Assembly: GCA_028131545.1 (NCBI GenBank)
Contig: JAOICL010000002.1
Location: forward strand, 1-64,000
Origin: Vibrio sp.
Lineage (GTDB): Bacteria; Pseudomonadota; Gammaproteobacteria; Enterobacterales; Vibrionaceae
Length of the DNA stretch: 64,000 bases
Reading direction: 5' to 3'
Shown here: one piece after another, positions 8,315 through 17,087 of the stretch
Numbering within the stretch: position 1 is the stretch's first letter
How the letters are laid out: each line of letters starts with the position of its first letter
Translations under genes and position numbers: made by a program
The notes under the pieces: model-generated
Told to the model about the DNA's origin: nothing
Seen by the model: the letters and a program-made list of their open reading frames with translations, nothing else
The model's database searches: none

Positions 8315-9157
8315 ATGTTTGGCACTTTAATCTCATTTTGTTTTATGGCTATAGGAGCGCGTGAATTAAGTGATGAAATTATGATGTCACAGGTCATGTT
8401 CTTTAGGAGCATGATCGGTTTAATTGTTATTTTGTCGATTGTGTTTATGACAAAGAATAAACGTGTATTTTCAACCCACCGTTTTATGTTACACAGCAGT
8501 AGAAATGTATTCCACTTCATAGGTCAATATGGTTGGTTAGTGGGGATTACCGCGTTACCGCTTGCTGAGGTTTTTGCGATAGAATTTACCGTCCCTGTAT
8601 GGACAGTGATCATTGCCTGGTTATTCTTGGGTGAAAAATTAACAAAGATAAAGCTGTTAGCGACTCTTCTCGGTTTGATGGGGGTAGCCGTGATAGTCAA
8701 CCCTAATATTGAAGGTATTAATTCTTATTCATTCATCGTATTAGGTGCTGCCTTTTGTTATGCGATATCGCATACATCAACTAAAGCTCTTTCCAAAACA
8801 GAAAGTCCTTTGACCATACTTTTATTTATGTGTGTAATTCAATTGCCTATTGGTGGAATAGTCACAATAGGTCATTGGGTAACCCCGACGATACCGCAAT
8901 TATTATGGTTAATTGTAATTGGGTCGACGGGTCTTACTGCTCATTATTGTATGGCTAAGGCTATGCAGTACGCAGAAGTAAGCTTTGTCGTCATCTTAGA
9001 TTTTTTGAGATTGCCAGCCATTGGTCTTATTGGTGCCTTAATGTACGGTGAAAGTATTAAATATTCTTTATTAATAGGGGCAGTCATTATGTTGTTAGGC
9101 AACGTGTTAATTATTAACTCAAACGCTGTAAAATTAAGGAAAGTGGAATTAAAATAA
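8315..9157 (+). CDS. EamA/DMT family transporter
   Basis: 280 residues with about ten hydrophobic helices in two EamA repeats (1-125 and 145-275). The repeat motifs are LPLAEVFAIEFTVPVWTVIIAWLFLGEKL and, in the second half, YAEVSFVVILDFLRLPAIGLIGALMYGE. Inner-membrane metabolite exporter of unknown substrate. The start is uncertain: ATG 8315 has no ribosome site, whereas the frame continues upstream to ATT 8294, which has AAGGA at 8281-8285 and would give the N-terminus (M)SKAVVWMFG. I list the conservative ATG. Confidence 0.85.
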   Translation: MFGTLISFCFMAIGARELSDEIMMSQVMFFRSMIGLIVILSIVFMTKNKRVFSTHRFMLHSSRNVFHFIGQYGWLVGITALPLAEVFAIEFTVPVWTVIIAWLFLGEKLTKIKLLATLLGLMGVAVIVNPNIEGINSYSFIVLGAAFCYAISHTSTKALSKTESPLTILLFMCVIQLPIGGIVTIGHWVTPTIPQLLWLIVIGSTGLTAHYCMAKAMQYAEVSFVVILDFLRLPAIGLIGALMYGESIKYSLLIGAVIMLLGNVLIINSNAVKLRKVELK

Positions 9158-9364
9158 GGAAGTCTTTGAATTAGAATGAATAAATACAGTGTTTGAAGCC
9201 TAGACCATATAGATATCTTTTTATCGACATTATTAGTGTTCGATCGCAGTTTAAATGTGGTGTTCAATCGATTTCATTATGATTATGTTAATTTAGACCT
9301 TCTTAACCACCTTCGATCTATGAACTATTTGGTTGTGACGGGATCGATAAGTAGGATAGTTAAT

Positions 9365-10240
9365 ATGGTAGGGATACTTTTCATTGTTGCTTCGGTGACA
9401 CTTCAGGCTTTTGTACTGTCGAAAATCAGTTATCAATTTTCAAGTGCTGAGGTCATGACTTTTTCGGTATTTTCATTTCTTTTATGTACTTTGATTTTTG
9501 GGTTAAAGCTGTTACTTAAAGGGCAGATTAATATCACAAAGAAGAAAGGCATGAATATTACCATTCTTAATATCCATACCTTATTGGCCTTTGGATCATT
9601 TCATTTAGCGCTTATATTTTTACCCGCTTCAAGCGCGGCATTATTTGAAACATCAATTGCACTGTTGGCGATTGCTTTATTAACGAAAGAAATCCCTAAT
9701 CGAATACTTCAAACATGCGTTATTATTGCATTTACCCTTGGGTTCATTTTGGCGGCCAATGCGTTTAGTGTTGAGTTGATTCAAGGCGCGATCTTATCGG
9801 CTTTAGCTGGCGTCGGTGCTGCAACTATTTCAGTGAGATCGAATCACGAACATAATAAAGTGTTATCAACCGATGAAGCATTGGCGTATCGATTTATTCT
9901 TTCGGGAGTTGTTGTGCTGTCAGCGTTATATTTTTCTGGTTCAGGATTACAATTTTCAGTGAGTTACATTGAGGTTGTGTTGCTATCATTGTTTGGCTTT
10001 GTTTTACCATTTTACTTACTTCAAAAAGGCATGGCGGTAACCAAACCTGTACTCACGATCAGTATGTTGTCCGTTATCCCTGTTGTGTCTTATTTATTTG
10101 AATCTGTTTTTTATGCGTCAACTTCACTAATCGAGCTGACGTTAATGAGTTGCTCTATTATTTTGATCATATTGTATTCATGTCGTGGATTGATCAATGA
10201 AGCACAATCAAACACCAAAGCGAAAGCTGAATGCGCATAA
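9365..10240 (+). CDS. Second DMT-type (EamA-like) transporter
   Basis: 291 residues, about ten hydrophobic segments, ending in a polar tail (NEAQSNTKAKAECA). ATG 9365 is chosen because AGGA lies eight bases upstream and the first helix begins at once (MVGILFIVASVTLQAFVLSK). Further upstream starts (GTG 9236, ATG 9320) would add an unrelated polar segment. The second repeat has the motif GFVLPFYLLQKGMAVTKPVLTISMLSVIPVVSYLFE, typical of EamA domains. It follows the first EamA gene but is not closely similar to it. Substrate unknown. Confidence 0.8.
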   Translation: MVGILFIVASVTLQAFVLSKISYQFSSAEVMTFSVFSFLLCTLIFGLKLLLKGQINITKKKGMNITILNIHTLLAFGSFHLALIFLPASSAALFETSIALLAIALLTKEIPNRILQTCVIIAFTLGFILAANAFSVELIQGAILSALAGVGAATISVRSNHEHNKVLSTDEALAYRFILSGVVVLSALYFSGSGLQFSVSYIEVVLLSLFGFVLPFYLLQKGMAVTKPVLTISMLSVIPVVSYLFESVFYASTSLIELTLMSCSIILIILYSCRGLINEAQSNTKAKAECA

Positions 10241-10289
10241 TAGTTTGAAAATTTAGGTGATATAAACCTGAATAAAAAAGGAATTTAGA

Positions 10290-10697
10290 GTGGGTTTACG
10301 TGTTGTTCCGGAGCTGTATTGTTTTGATATAGAAGTGAGTAAAGCATTCTTTATTGATGTGCTTGGGTTTTCGATAAAATATGAACGTTTAGAAGAAGAA
10401 TTTGCTTACCTGACACTGAATGGTGTTGATTTAATGCTTGAAGGTATTTCAGGAGACACTCGAAAATGGGTGACTGGGAAATTGGAAAAGCCATTAGGTC
10501 GTGGTATCAATTTTCAGTGGGATGTTACCGATATTGATAGCCTATATAAAAGTATTCAAGGTAAAGCACAAGATACAATATTTTTGGAAATGGAATCGAA
10601 ATCCTATCAGAGAAAATTAGATATTATTGTTCAAAAGCAATTTATTATCCAAAGCCCAGATGGGTATTTATTTCGTTTCTGTGAAGATGTTATCTAG
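10290..10697 (+). CDS. VOC/bleomycin-resistance-like protein
   Basis: 135 residues from GTG 10290 with AAAAAAGGA upstream. The sequence VVPELYCFDIEVSKAFFIDVLGFSIKYERLEEEFAYLTLNGVDLMLEG is the first module of the bleomycin-resistance/ShBle branch, and QSPDGYLFRFCEDV closes the second. ShBle-type members sequester drugs as dimers without catalysis; whether this protein does so is unknown. The next gene starts about 20 bases downstream, suggesting a two-gene unit with DinB. Confidence 0.82.
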   Translation: MGLRVVPELYCFDIEVSKAFFIDVLGFSIKYERLEEEFAYLTLNGVDLMLEGISGDTRKWVTGKLEKPLGRGINFQWDVTDIDSLYKSIQGKAQDTIFLEMESKSYQRKLDIIVQKQFIIQSPDGYLFRFCEDVI

Positions 10698-10719
10698 ATG
10701 ATTGGTAAAAGGCTTGGTA

Positions 10720-11265
10720 ATGGGTTTATTATCAAATTTTAAAATGTTAGCTCGATATAATCAGCGCATGAATCAGCAGTTATTGGATGTATGCAGTCGG
10801 TTGACACATGAGCAATTACATAAAAATATGGGTTCCTTTTTTCCGACAGTAATGGCGCACTGGAACCATATTTTGTTTGGCGATGTGATTATGCTTAACC
10901 GTCTTGTGGCTAATAACCTCGTTTCGATAGAAAATAGTGTGTTAGAACAACTTCCTGTACCTCAATCAACGGGTGATACCTTTGCTTCAAATTTAGAAGA
11001 ATTTATTCCGATTCGAACCTTAATTGATTCAATCTATGTTGATGTTATGGATGGTTTTACCATGGAAAGTGGTCAATGTATTGTTCAATATACCACGACA
11101 GAAGGGCAAGCAATTCAAAAAACAATGGGTGAATTCTGCCAACATCTTTTTAATCATCAGACTCATCACCGAGGGCAATTGACGTGTTTAATCAGTCAAC
11201 TTGGTTTGGACTTTGGTTGTACAGATCTACCAATGATTGTACCTGAAGGCACCTCTATTGAATGA
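10720..11265 (+). CDS. DinB-fold protein (putative metal-dependent hydrolase)
   Basis: 181 residues from ATG 10720, with AAAAGG 8-13 bases upstream. It is a four-helix DinB/YfiT fold. The three metal-binding His are visible: HWNHIL near residue 50, and the paired HLFNHQTHHRGQL near residue 145. In characterised relatives these His bind Zn or Ni and the enzymes are thiol-S-transferases (bacillithiol, mycothiol). Reaction here unknown. Likely co-transcribed with the VOC gene. Confidence 0.87.
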   Translation: MGLLSNFKMLARYNQRMNQQLLDVCSRLTHEQLHKNMGSFFPTVMAHWNHILFGDVIMLNRLVANNLVSIENSVLEQLPVPQSTGDTFASNLEEFIPIRTLIDSIYVDVMDGFTMESGQCIVQYTTTEGQAIQKTMGEFCQHLFNHQTHHRGQLTCLISQLGLDFGCTDLPMIVPEGTSIE

Positions 11266-11424
11266 AAATAGATAGAGGGAAAAGATTGAATTTTTTAGTC
11301 AGTATCATGTGAATTTAGGCCATCAACTTAAATCATCATAAAGAAAGCGGTATTTCCTATAAAATAAAAAACGGATTGCCTTCGATTTATTGTATGATAC
11401 CTTTTTTATCCTACGGTCGCATTC

Positions 11425-11715
11425 ATGATTATTCCTACCAAAAACATTCCTTCTTCCGAGGTGTCTTGTTCAAACTGCAAAGCTTGTTGTTGTCGACTGG
11501 AAGTGATGATCATTTCAGACACAGGGGTTCCAGACGAGTTCATTAAACGTGACCAATATGGTGGTGAAACCATGATGCGTTTAGACGATGGCTGGTGTGC
11601 CGCTTTAGATAGAGAGACATTAATGTGCACTATCTATGAATTGCGTCCATGGATATGTCGAGAGTTTGAAATGGGCTCTTATGAATGTCTAGATGAACGA
11701 GTTGACCTTATTTAA
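11425..11715 (+). CDS. YkgJ family cysteine-cluster protein
   Basis: 96 residues with the CxxCxxCC cluster (SCSNCKACCCRLE, residues 15-27) and two further Cys-rich segments, CAALDRETLMCTIYELRPWICREFE and YEC. This is the CxxCxxCC/zinc- or iron-chelating family (PF03692). Cytoplasmic; relatives have been linked to metal binding but no reaction is established. It has its own promoter region of about 160 bases upstream. Confidence 0.86.
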   Translation: MIIPTKNIPSSEVSCSNCKACCCRLEVMIISDTGVPDEFIKRDQYGGETMMRLDDGWCAALDRETLMCTIYELRPWICREFEMGSYECLDERVDLI

Positions 11716-11794
11716 GTCTTCATGAATGCATTGCGGTGTATGATTCGAGATAAAGTAGATATACAACAAAGACGGTTGACTGAGGAGTCATTGA

Positions 11795-12142
11795 ATGCGA
11801 AAAACCGATAAAAAAATTGATAATGCGCTTCGAATATCATTGACGACGCTGTGTGATCGCGCTCAAGATGAATTCATTGGTTTTGAATGGATTACACACC
11901 TTGTGGATTATTCATCATTCCCTAAATCATTGATGATTGTTTGCGTATTTGATACAGAACAACATTTACTTCAAGCGGATACTCTTCTACTAACCAAATG
12001 GATTAATAAGGCATTAGTCGAAGCAAAAGTGAATGTAAAAGACATCAATAAACACGTTACGTTTGATACTGAAGAAAGTTGCCATCTAATGAACCAAGGT
12101 CAATGGAGTGAACGCTTTAAGCGAATTACTCGTTTGCGCTAG
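11795..12142 (+). CDS. Conserved small protein of unknown function
   Basis: 115 residues, start ATG 11795 with GAGGAG upstream. The sequence starts MRKTDKKIDNALRISLTTLCD and contains the aromatic-rich stretch FIGFEWITHLVDYSSFPKSLMIVCVFDT. I recall similar vibrio proteins misnamed as Fis-family regulators, but there is no Fis helix-turn-helix here. Probably cytoplasmic. Its 3' end overlaps the convergent gene by 17 bases. Confidence 0.7.
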   Translation: MRKTDKKIDNALRISLTTLCDRAQDEFIGFEWITHLVDYSSFPKSLMIVCVFDTEQHLLQADTLLLTKWINKALVEAKVNVKDINKHVTFDTEESCHLMNQGQWSERFKRITRLR

Positions 12143-12539
12143 CCTTGTTGTCATGTCGACATGTTTTTTTAGGTATGAATGTCATTAATTCAATTGATGG
12201 TTTATTTTTAAGGGTATCAATGATGTTATCAATTAATGGATATAATGATAGTAGCGCATAAATACTAAACCCTAGGTCATAGAAGTTCTTAAGACTTAAT
12301 TGAAAATCAAAATCCCAAACCGAACGAAAGTGAGAGCGAACTAACAGTAGGGCGCTGAACAGCAAAGATACTCTCCAGTCCTTTTCTAATAGTGCAATAA
12401 TTAATATAGCATTAATGAGCAGTAGGTTAACAATGACAGTAAATCCATTGCTGGGTACTAACCAATAGATAGCAAAGCCACTCAAATAAATAAGCATGAA
12501 GGTCAGTATACTGGCCTTTGTTGTTATGAGACGTTCCAT
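12126..12539 (-). CDS. Hypothetical inner-membrane protein
   Basis: 137 residues with three to four hydrophobic segments (ILTFMLIYLSGFAIYWLV, GFTVIVNLLLINAILIIALL, VSLLFSALLLV, and a weaker one near 95) and a charged C-terminal tail with Cys and His. Not recognised. It stands alone between a convergent gene and a repeat-filled spacer. Confidence 0.6.
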   Translation of the reverse strand: MERLITTKASILTFMLIYLSGFAIYWLVPSNGFTVIVNLLLINAILIIALLEKDWRVSLLFSALLLVRSHFRSVWDFDFQLSLKNFYDLGFSIYALLSLYPLIDNIIDTLKNKPSIELMTFIPKKTCRHDNKASANE

Positions 12540-12684
12540 AAATATTTTTTGTTATCGTTATGTTGTATTTATGGGCTAGAATTTACCTCAAATTTGATTT
12601 AGTTGTTAATACAACGATCACATTACTAAGATATTTATAATATTTTCGATATTTATAAATCAAACCCAGTGGTAAAGGGTATAT

Positions 12685-12774
12685 ATGTTGAATGTGATAA
12701 TGTTTGAGGTGGCTATGTTTAAGGTGACTATGTTTAAGGTGACGATGCTTTAGGTAACTGTGTTTTAGGTGAAG
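12685..12774 (+). repeat. 15-bp tandem repeat, six copies
   Basis: Six contiguous 15-bp units: a degenerate first copy (12685-12699), then ATGTTTGAGGTGGCT, ATGTTTAAGGTGACT, ATGTTTAAGGTGACG, ATGCTTTAGGTAACT and GTGTTTTAGGTGAAG. The rest of the 12540-12882 spacer is AT-rich and holds no gene; the minus-strand frame across it merely translates the repeat into HLKHS units. Confidence 0.88.
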
Positions 12775-12882
12775 AATCACGTAGGAATAGAGCCACAAAT
12801 AGTGGCTCCAAAATCATAGTTCTAAAAACATAGATCCAAAAATAACAGCTCTATTAAAAAACAAAAGAGCGATAAATTGGCA

Positions 12883-13875
12883 TTAAAGGTTATCGGTTAA
12901 TGCAAGGCCTACACCAATAGTTTGCTGGCTATGATTGTAATCAATGAGGCTTTCACCATAACCGCTAGTGTATTGCACATACCCTCTTAAGCGTCCCCAT
13001 AGTGGGAAAGTGACACCGGATTCGATATAACCTTTATGGGTTGCAAAGTTCTCACGCAAAAGAACGCTGTATTGCAACTTCTCATGTTTATATATTCCTT
13101 TGAGTTCATAGTGACCAAAGTAGTCGATAATATCTGGATTATCATCACCTTCAGAGCTTAAAGGATAATCTTTACTGTCTTCCTCTATACGATGCCAAGG
13201 TTTGAAGTAAATAAAGTAATTATCTTTTTCGTAACCAATGAACGCATAAATACGGTTCCAGCTTCGCGATAACCCTTGTTGACGTCCATTTGATTCGTGC
13301 TCTAAACCCAGTCCTCCCCACATTTTGGCTCCTTTTTTAGTTGAAAATAAAGGCGCTTGATAAAAGATTTCAGGTTTATAGTTGGTCTCACGGAAGGGGC
13401 TCGATATGTCTTTTGAATAGACTTGCCACCATGACTTTAAGGTCATTCCTAGGTAGAAACCGTCATTTTTTACGAAGGTGTCTCCAAAGGTTAAGGGTAC
13501 TTTAAAGCTCATTTGAAATTTGGCTTCTTCTTTCTGCAGGCCGCCACCCCATTCTGTATAGTCATTATAGGGTTGACGGTTGATCGAATCTGTTAAGGTG
13601 ATCGGCAGAATGTAGTTCATCTGATGTGGAGTGATAATGAACGGATTAAAGGCATTTTCTTTTTCATTCAATAGGCGCTGTTCCGCCAGTGTTTTTTTTG
13701 GTTCGGCTTGTAGATTAGCAACTTGCTCACACTGTGCCCTTAATTGTTCAATAGTAATATCATCGTTGGAATTTTTCATGTTTTTTAATAAACAATCATT
13801 ATAAGGAGATGAATAACTCAAGCTTGAAAATGAGGAGAGAATCAGGGCGCTAGAGAGAGTGAGTGCGTATTTCAT
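12883..13875 (-). CDS. pldA: Outer-membrane phospholipase A
   Basis: 330 residues. A signal peptide (about 1-22) is followed by a 12-strand barrel. The active-site motif LEHESNGRQQGLSRSWNR gives His193, Ser195 and Asn207, with the same spacing as E. coli OMPLA His142/Ser144/Asn156. The enzyme hydrolyses misplaced phospholipids in the outer leaflet and is active as a calcium-bound dimer. The N-terminal region between signal peptide and barrel is longer than in E. coli (about 60 residues, with the EQLRAQCEQ helix), as in other vibrios. The Shine-Dalgarno AAGG lies within an inverted repeat just upstream. Confidence 0.93.
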   Translation of the reverse strand: MKYALTLSSALILSSFSSLSYSSPYNDCLLKNMKNSNDDITIEQLRAQCEQVANLQAEPKKTLAEQRLLNEKENAFNPFIITPHQMNYILPITLTDSINRQPYNDYTEWGGGLQKEEAKFQMSFKVPLTFGDTFVKNDGFYLGMTLKSWWQVYSKDISSPFRETNYKPEIFYQAPLFSTKKGAKMWGGLGLEHESNGRQQGLSRSWNRIYAFIGYEKDNYFIYFKPWHRIEEDSKDYPLSSEGDDNPDIIDYFGHYELKGIYKHEKLQYSVLLRENFATHKGYIESGVTFPLWGRLRGYVQYTSGYGESLIDYNHSQQTIGVGLALTDNL

Positions 13876-13878
13876 GTC

Positions 13879-13988
13879 GATAAACCTTAAAAGATAAAAA
13901 TGCCTAATCTATACAACAGTATATGACAAAAGCATAAAAAAACGCTTAATGACAAAGAGACTGATACGCTTTTATCTTAAAAGGTTTA
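13879..13988. repeat. 110-bp element with 19-bp imperfect inverted ends
   Basis: TAAACCTTAAAAGATAAAA (13879-13897) and TTTTATCTTAAAAGGTTTA (13970-13988) are inverted copies with two mismatches. They fill almost the whole spacer between the MFS gene and pldA. It may be a MITE-like relic or a long stem-loop in a joint transcript. Confidence 0.6.
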
Positions 13989-14002
13989 TTCAGTTCACGA
14001 CT

Positions 14003-15196
14003 TTATGACGATAATGTTCTCATTTTTTGACGATGATGAATATTAAGAAGTAATAAGAGTAAGACAGGGAAAATGGAAGCGAGCAACATACTTGTCCATC
14101 CAAACGTAATGAGTACGGCTCCTGCCCCTAATGAACCGATGGATTGAAATGCAGTAATCGAGGAATCATTGATAGCTTGTATTTTGTAAGCATGCCCTTG
14201 TTGATAGGTTTTTGCGAGTAATGTCGTTCCTGATACGTAAAGGAAGTTCCAGCCGATTCCAAGTAGTACTAATGCCCACCAATAATGAATAACAGAATGG
14301 TCAATGAGTGCGATGGTGATACAAGCAAGCATGACAAACGCTCCAGTATAAATGAGCTTTTCAAGACCGATTCTTTTAATAATTAAGGGGGTGATTAAAG
14401 AGGGTAAATACATGGCAACAACGTGGCTTTGAATAATCCACTTTGCGTGCTGTATATCGTGCCCATGGCCATGCATGGCTAAAGGAGTCGCTGTCATGAT
14501 AAAGGCCATCACGGCATAAGCGGTGACACCGGAAAAAATCGCTAGCCAAAGTGTTTGGTTTTTCAAAGCTTCAGAAAGCTGGGAATCGGATTCTGTTTTT
14601 TTATTCGTTTCTGTTGAAGGAATCGAACGCATAAATAAAAATAAGAGTAGTGCACCAGTGATTTCTAATAAGGCAAGGCTTAGGTAGGCATTAGCGAATT
14701 CGGAATCAAAATAACCTACCAGTGAGCCAATATTCAATAATTCTGGACCGATCCAAGCGGCAGCAATGCCCCCAACAAGCACAAGACTGACTACATTGGC
14801 ATGAAGACTAGAGTCTTTACAGCTTTCAATAGCTGCAAAGCGATACTGGCCAACGAAAGCCAATTGTGTACCGAGTAAAAAAGCCGATGCAGTAAAGCCC
14901 CAAAATGAACCAAGTTCAATAGCCCATGCTGCACCTAGTGCTGATATTGAGCTAATAATGGCGGCAATAACAAAGGCGTTTTTACGGCCAATAGTGGCTT
15001 GTATCTTCGAGGCAGGAAAGGCATTAATAAACACACCCACAATTAAAGCGGTAACCGGTAATGTCGATAGACTGGCAGAGTCTTGTAATTCAGCGCCAAC
15101 AATCCCCCCGAGAAAGACGTTGAGTGAACCAACGGATAAAACAAAGGGTTGAATACAAGCCAGTAACCAGGCATTCCAAGGAAGAGAGCGTGTCAT
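14003..15196 (-). CDS. MFS family transporter
   Basis: 397 residues from ATG at 15194-15196, giving the start MTRSLPWNAWLLACIQPFVL, with twelve predicted membrane helices. An extended TTG start at 15253 would prepend an unlikely Ile/Phe-rich segment. The loop between helices 2 and 3 has NAFPASKIQATIGRKNAFV, a variant of the MFS motif A. A charged cytoplasmic loop near residue 195 separates the two six-helix halves. Drug or metabolite efflux is possible; substrate unknown. Confidence 0.85.
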   Translation of the reverse strand: MTRSLPWNAWLLACIQPFVLSVGSLNVFLGGIVGAELQDSASLSTLPVTALIVGVFINAFPASKIQATIGRKNAFVIAAIISSISALGAAWAIELGSFWGFTASAFLLGTQLAFVGQYRFAAIESCKDSSLHANVVSLVLVGGIAAAWIGPELLNIGSLVGYFDSEFANAYLSLALLEITGALLLFLFMRSIPSTETNKKTESDSQLSEALKNQTLWLAIFSGVTAYAVMAFIMTATPLAMHGHGHDIQHAKWIIQSHVVAMYLPSLITPLIIKRIGLEKLIYTGAFVMLACITIALIDHSVIHYWWALVLLGIGWNFLYVSGTTLLAKTYQQGHAYKIQAINDSSITAFQSIGSLGAGAVLITFGWTSMLLASIFPVLLLLLLNIHHRQKMRTLSS

Positions 15197-15276
15197 TATT
15201 GTGATTCTATATAAAAAGAAACGGATGATAGAGAAAATAGTTGACGATATCAAACGTTAGCTTAGGTTAATGATGT

Positions 15277-17013
15277 TTAATTCAATTCATCATCAAAAAT
15301 CTTATCTCGTAGTGCCCAAAAACGCCCTGATTTACGAGCAATAATAAACTGTGGTAAACGAAAACGATGTTGATTATTGGTCACTTGCTTAACGGTGAAA
15401 GCATCATAAGGCGTGTGTTTATCAGCAAGGTGCATACGAACGAAACGCTTTTTAAACTCTTCTTTTTGCTTTGGTGTATTCAAAGACCAAAATTCATGTA
15501 TCGCGGCATCATTATCACCATGATAGGTGATTTTTAGCTGTGGAGATTTGGCCTTTCCTTGGTGAGATTGCATCGTCATATCGGTACATTCATACACCAA
15601 GGCGTCCTTGAGTTTTAATGCCTCTTTTAACTTTTTATCTGGGTCGACAAGAGTGGCTTCACATTCCACACAAATGCGTGCTGCTATGTCGTTATCAGCA
15701 CCACATTCATTACAATATTTAGCACGAAAACGATAATTACAATGCTCTCGTTCTAGTGTTTCTTCATCGGTAAAATAGCCTTGGCATTTTCGACCAAAAT
15801 GTTCGATCAAAAACCCATTCGAATCCAACTTTCCCCAAAAATTGTTATTAAAACCACAAGCAGGGCAGGGAATGGTAATGATTTCACTGTCGGAATCCGG
15901 TGGTGGTTGTCCAACTTCGGGTTGATAAAGATCGTAGCTATTACCAGCGTAATCCAACACAAGGCATTCGGTTTTTCCTGGTGATAAACGAAGACCTCGA
16001 CCAACGATTTGTTGGTATAAACTGATGGATTCAGTAGGGCGTAAAATAGCAATTAAATCAACATGAGGAGCATCAAATCCAGTTGTTAATACAGAGACAT
16101 TGACGAGGTATTTTATTTTCTTATCTTTGAATTCTGAAATGATACGATCTCGCTCATTAGTAACCGTGTCACCTGTGATGATCGCCGTATTGTTTGAGTC
16201 GAGTAATTGATAAATTTCTTCAGCATGTCGAACGGTGGCCGCAAATATCATGACGCCTTGACGATCCGATGAGAGATGGCGAATTTGCTCAATAATTTGA
16301 GGGGTGGCTCGCTTCGACTGCTCTATGACTAGATCGAGTTCGGAGTGCTTATATTTACCGGCAATCGTCGGCTTCAACTGAGAAAAGTCGTAGCTGAGTA
16401 TAGGCGCATCGATGATTTTGGCTGGAGTAAGAAAAAATTCATCTAATAAATGTTGAATTGGAAGCTCGAAAATACAATCTCTAAAGAATCGAGCATCCTC
16501 TGAACGTACTGCCCCTTTGGTGTGGTACTGATAAATCCAGCCAAGACCAAGACGATAAGGCGTTGCTGTTAATCCCAGTATCTTGATGCCTGGGTTGATC
16601 TCTTTAAGGTGCTGGATTACTTTCTGATAGCTTGAGTTATTTTTCTCAGATACACGATGGCACTCGTCAATAATTAACAAGGAAAAGGGGGTGTCAAATG
16701 CTGCTAGATTGCGAGAAATGGATTGTACAGACGCAAAAACAACGGAATCTGTTGTATCCTTTCTACCTAAGCCAGCTGAATAGATACCGGCTGTGAGTCC
16801 ATAACTTTCATATTTGTCATGATTTTGTTCAACCAATTCTTTGACGTGAGCAAGCACGAGCACATTCCCTCTTGCGATTCGGGCCAGTTCTGCAATGACA
16901 AGACTTTTTCCTGCTCCTGTTGGTAGGACCAATACGGAAGGAGTCGAGTGATGTCGAAAGTAATTGAGCACGGCTTTAACGGCTTCTTGCTGATAATCTC
17001 GTAGTTTATACAT
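15277..17013 (-). CDS. radD: DEAD/DEAH-box helicase RadD (YejH)
   Basis: 578 residues starting MYKLRDYQQEAV (E. coli RadD: MIFTLRPYQQEAV), so I place the start at 17013 rather than the longer frame. Superfamily 2 motifs are all present: VLPTGAGKS (Walker A), LLIIDECHR (motif II, DECH), LGLTATPYR (motif III), and VGRGLRL (motif VI). A zinc-binding region follows (CPACGFNN, then C/H pairs, ending CNECGADNDIAARICVEC). RadD acts in double-strand-break repair and interacts with SSB/RecA functions. It is divergent from rsuA, with only 74 bases between the starts, the same arrangement as in E. coli. Confidence 0.93.
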   Translation of the reverse strand: MYKLRDYQQEAVKAVLNYFRHHSTPSVLVLPTGAGKSLVIAELARIARGNVLVLAHVKELVEQNHDKYESYGLTAGIYSAGLGRKDTTDSVVFASVQSISRNLAAFDTPFSLLIIDECHRVSEKNNSSYQKVIQHLKEINPGIKILGLTATPYRLGLGWIYQYHTKGAVRSEDARFFRDCIFELPIQHLLDEFFLTPAKIIDAPILSYDFSQLKPTIAGKYKHSELDLVIEQSKRATPQIIEQIRHLSSDRQGVMIFAATVRHAEEIYQLLDSNNTAIITGDTVTNERDRIISEFKDKKIKYLVNVSVLTTGFDAPHVDLIAILRPTESISLYQQIVGRGLRLSPGKTECLVLDYAGNSYDLYQPEVGQPPPDSDSEIITIPCPACGFNNNFWGKLDSNGFLIEHFGRKCQGYFTDEETLEREHCNYRFRAKYCNECGADNDIAARICVECEATLVDPDKKLKEALKLKDALVYECTDMTMQSHQGKAKSPQLKITYHGDNDAAIHEFWSLNTPKQKEEFKKRFVRMHLADKHTPYDAFTVKQVTNNQHRFRLPQFIIARKSGRFWALRDKIFDDELN

Positions 17014-17087
17014 TTTAAAACTGTGAATTAATTCAAATTTATAAGTATGAGGGTTATAATACCTTAACTGATTAGAGTGAGATATCC

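Noticed and set aside
12583-12798. Minus-strand open frame of 71 codons rich in HLKHS
   Set aside because: It is the translation of a 15-bp tandem repeat; no start signal or family.
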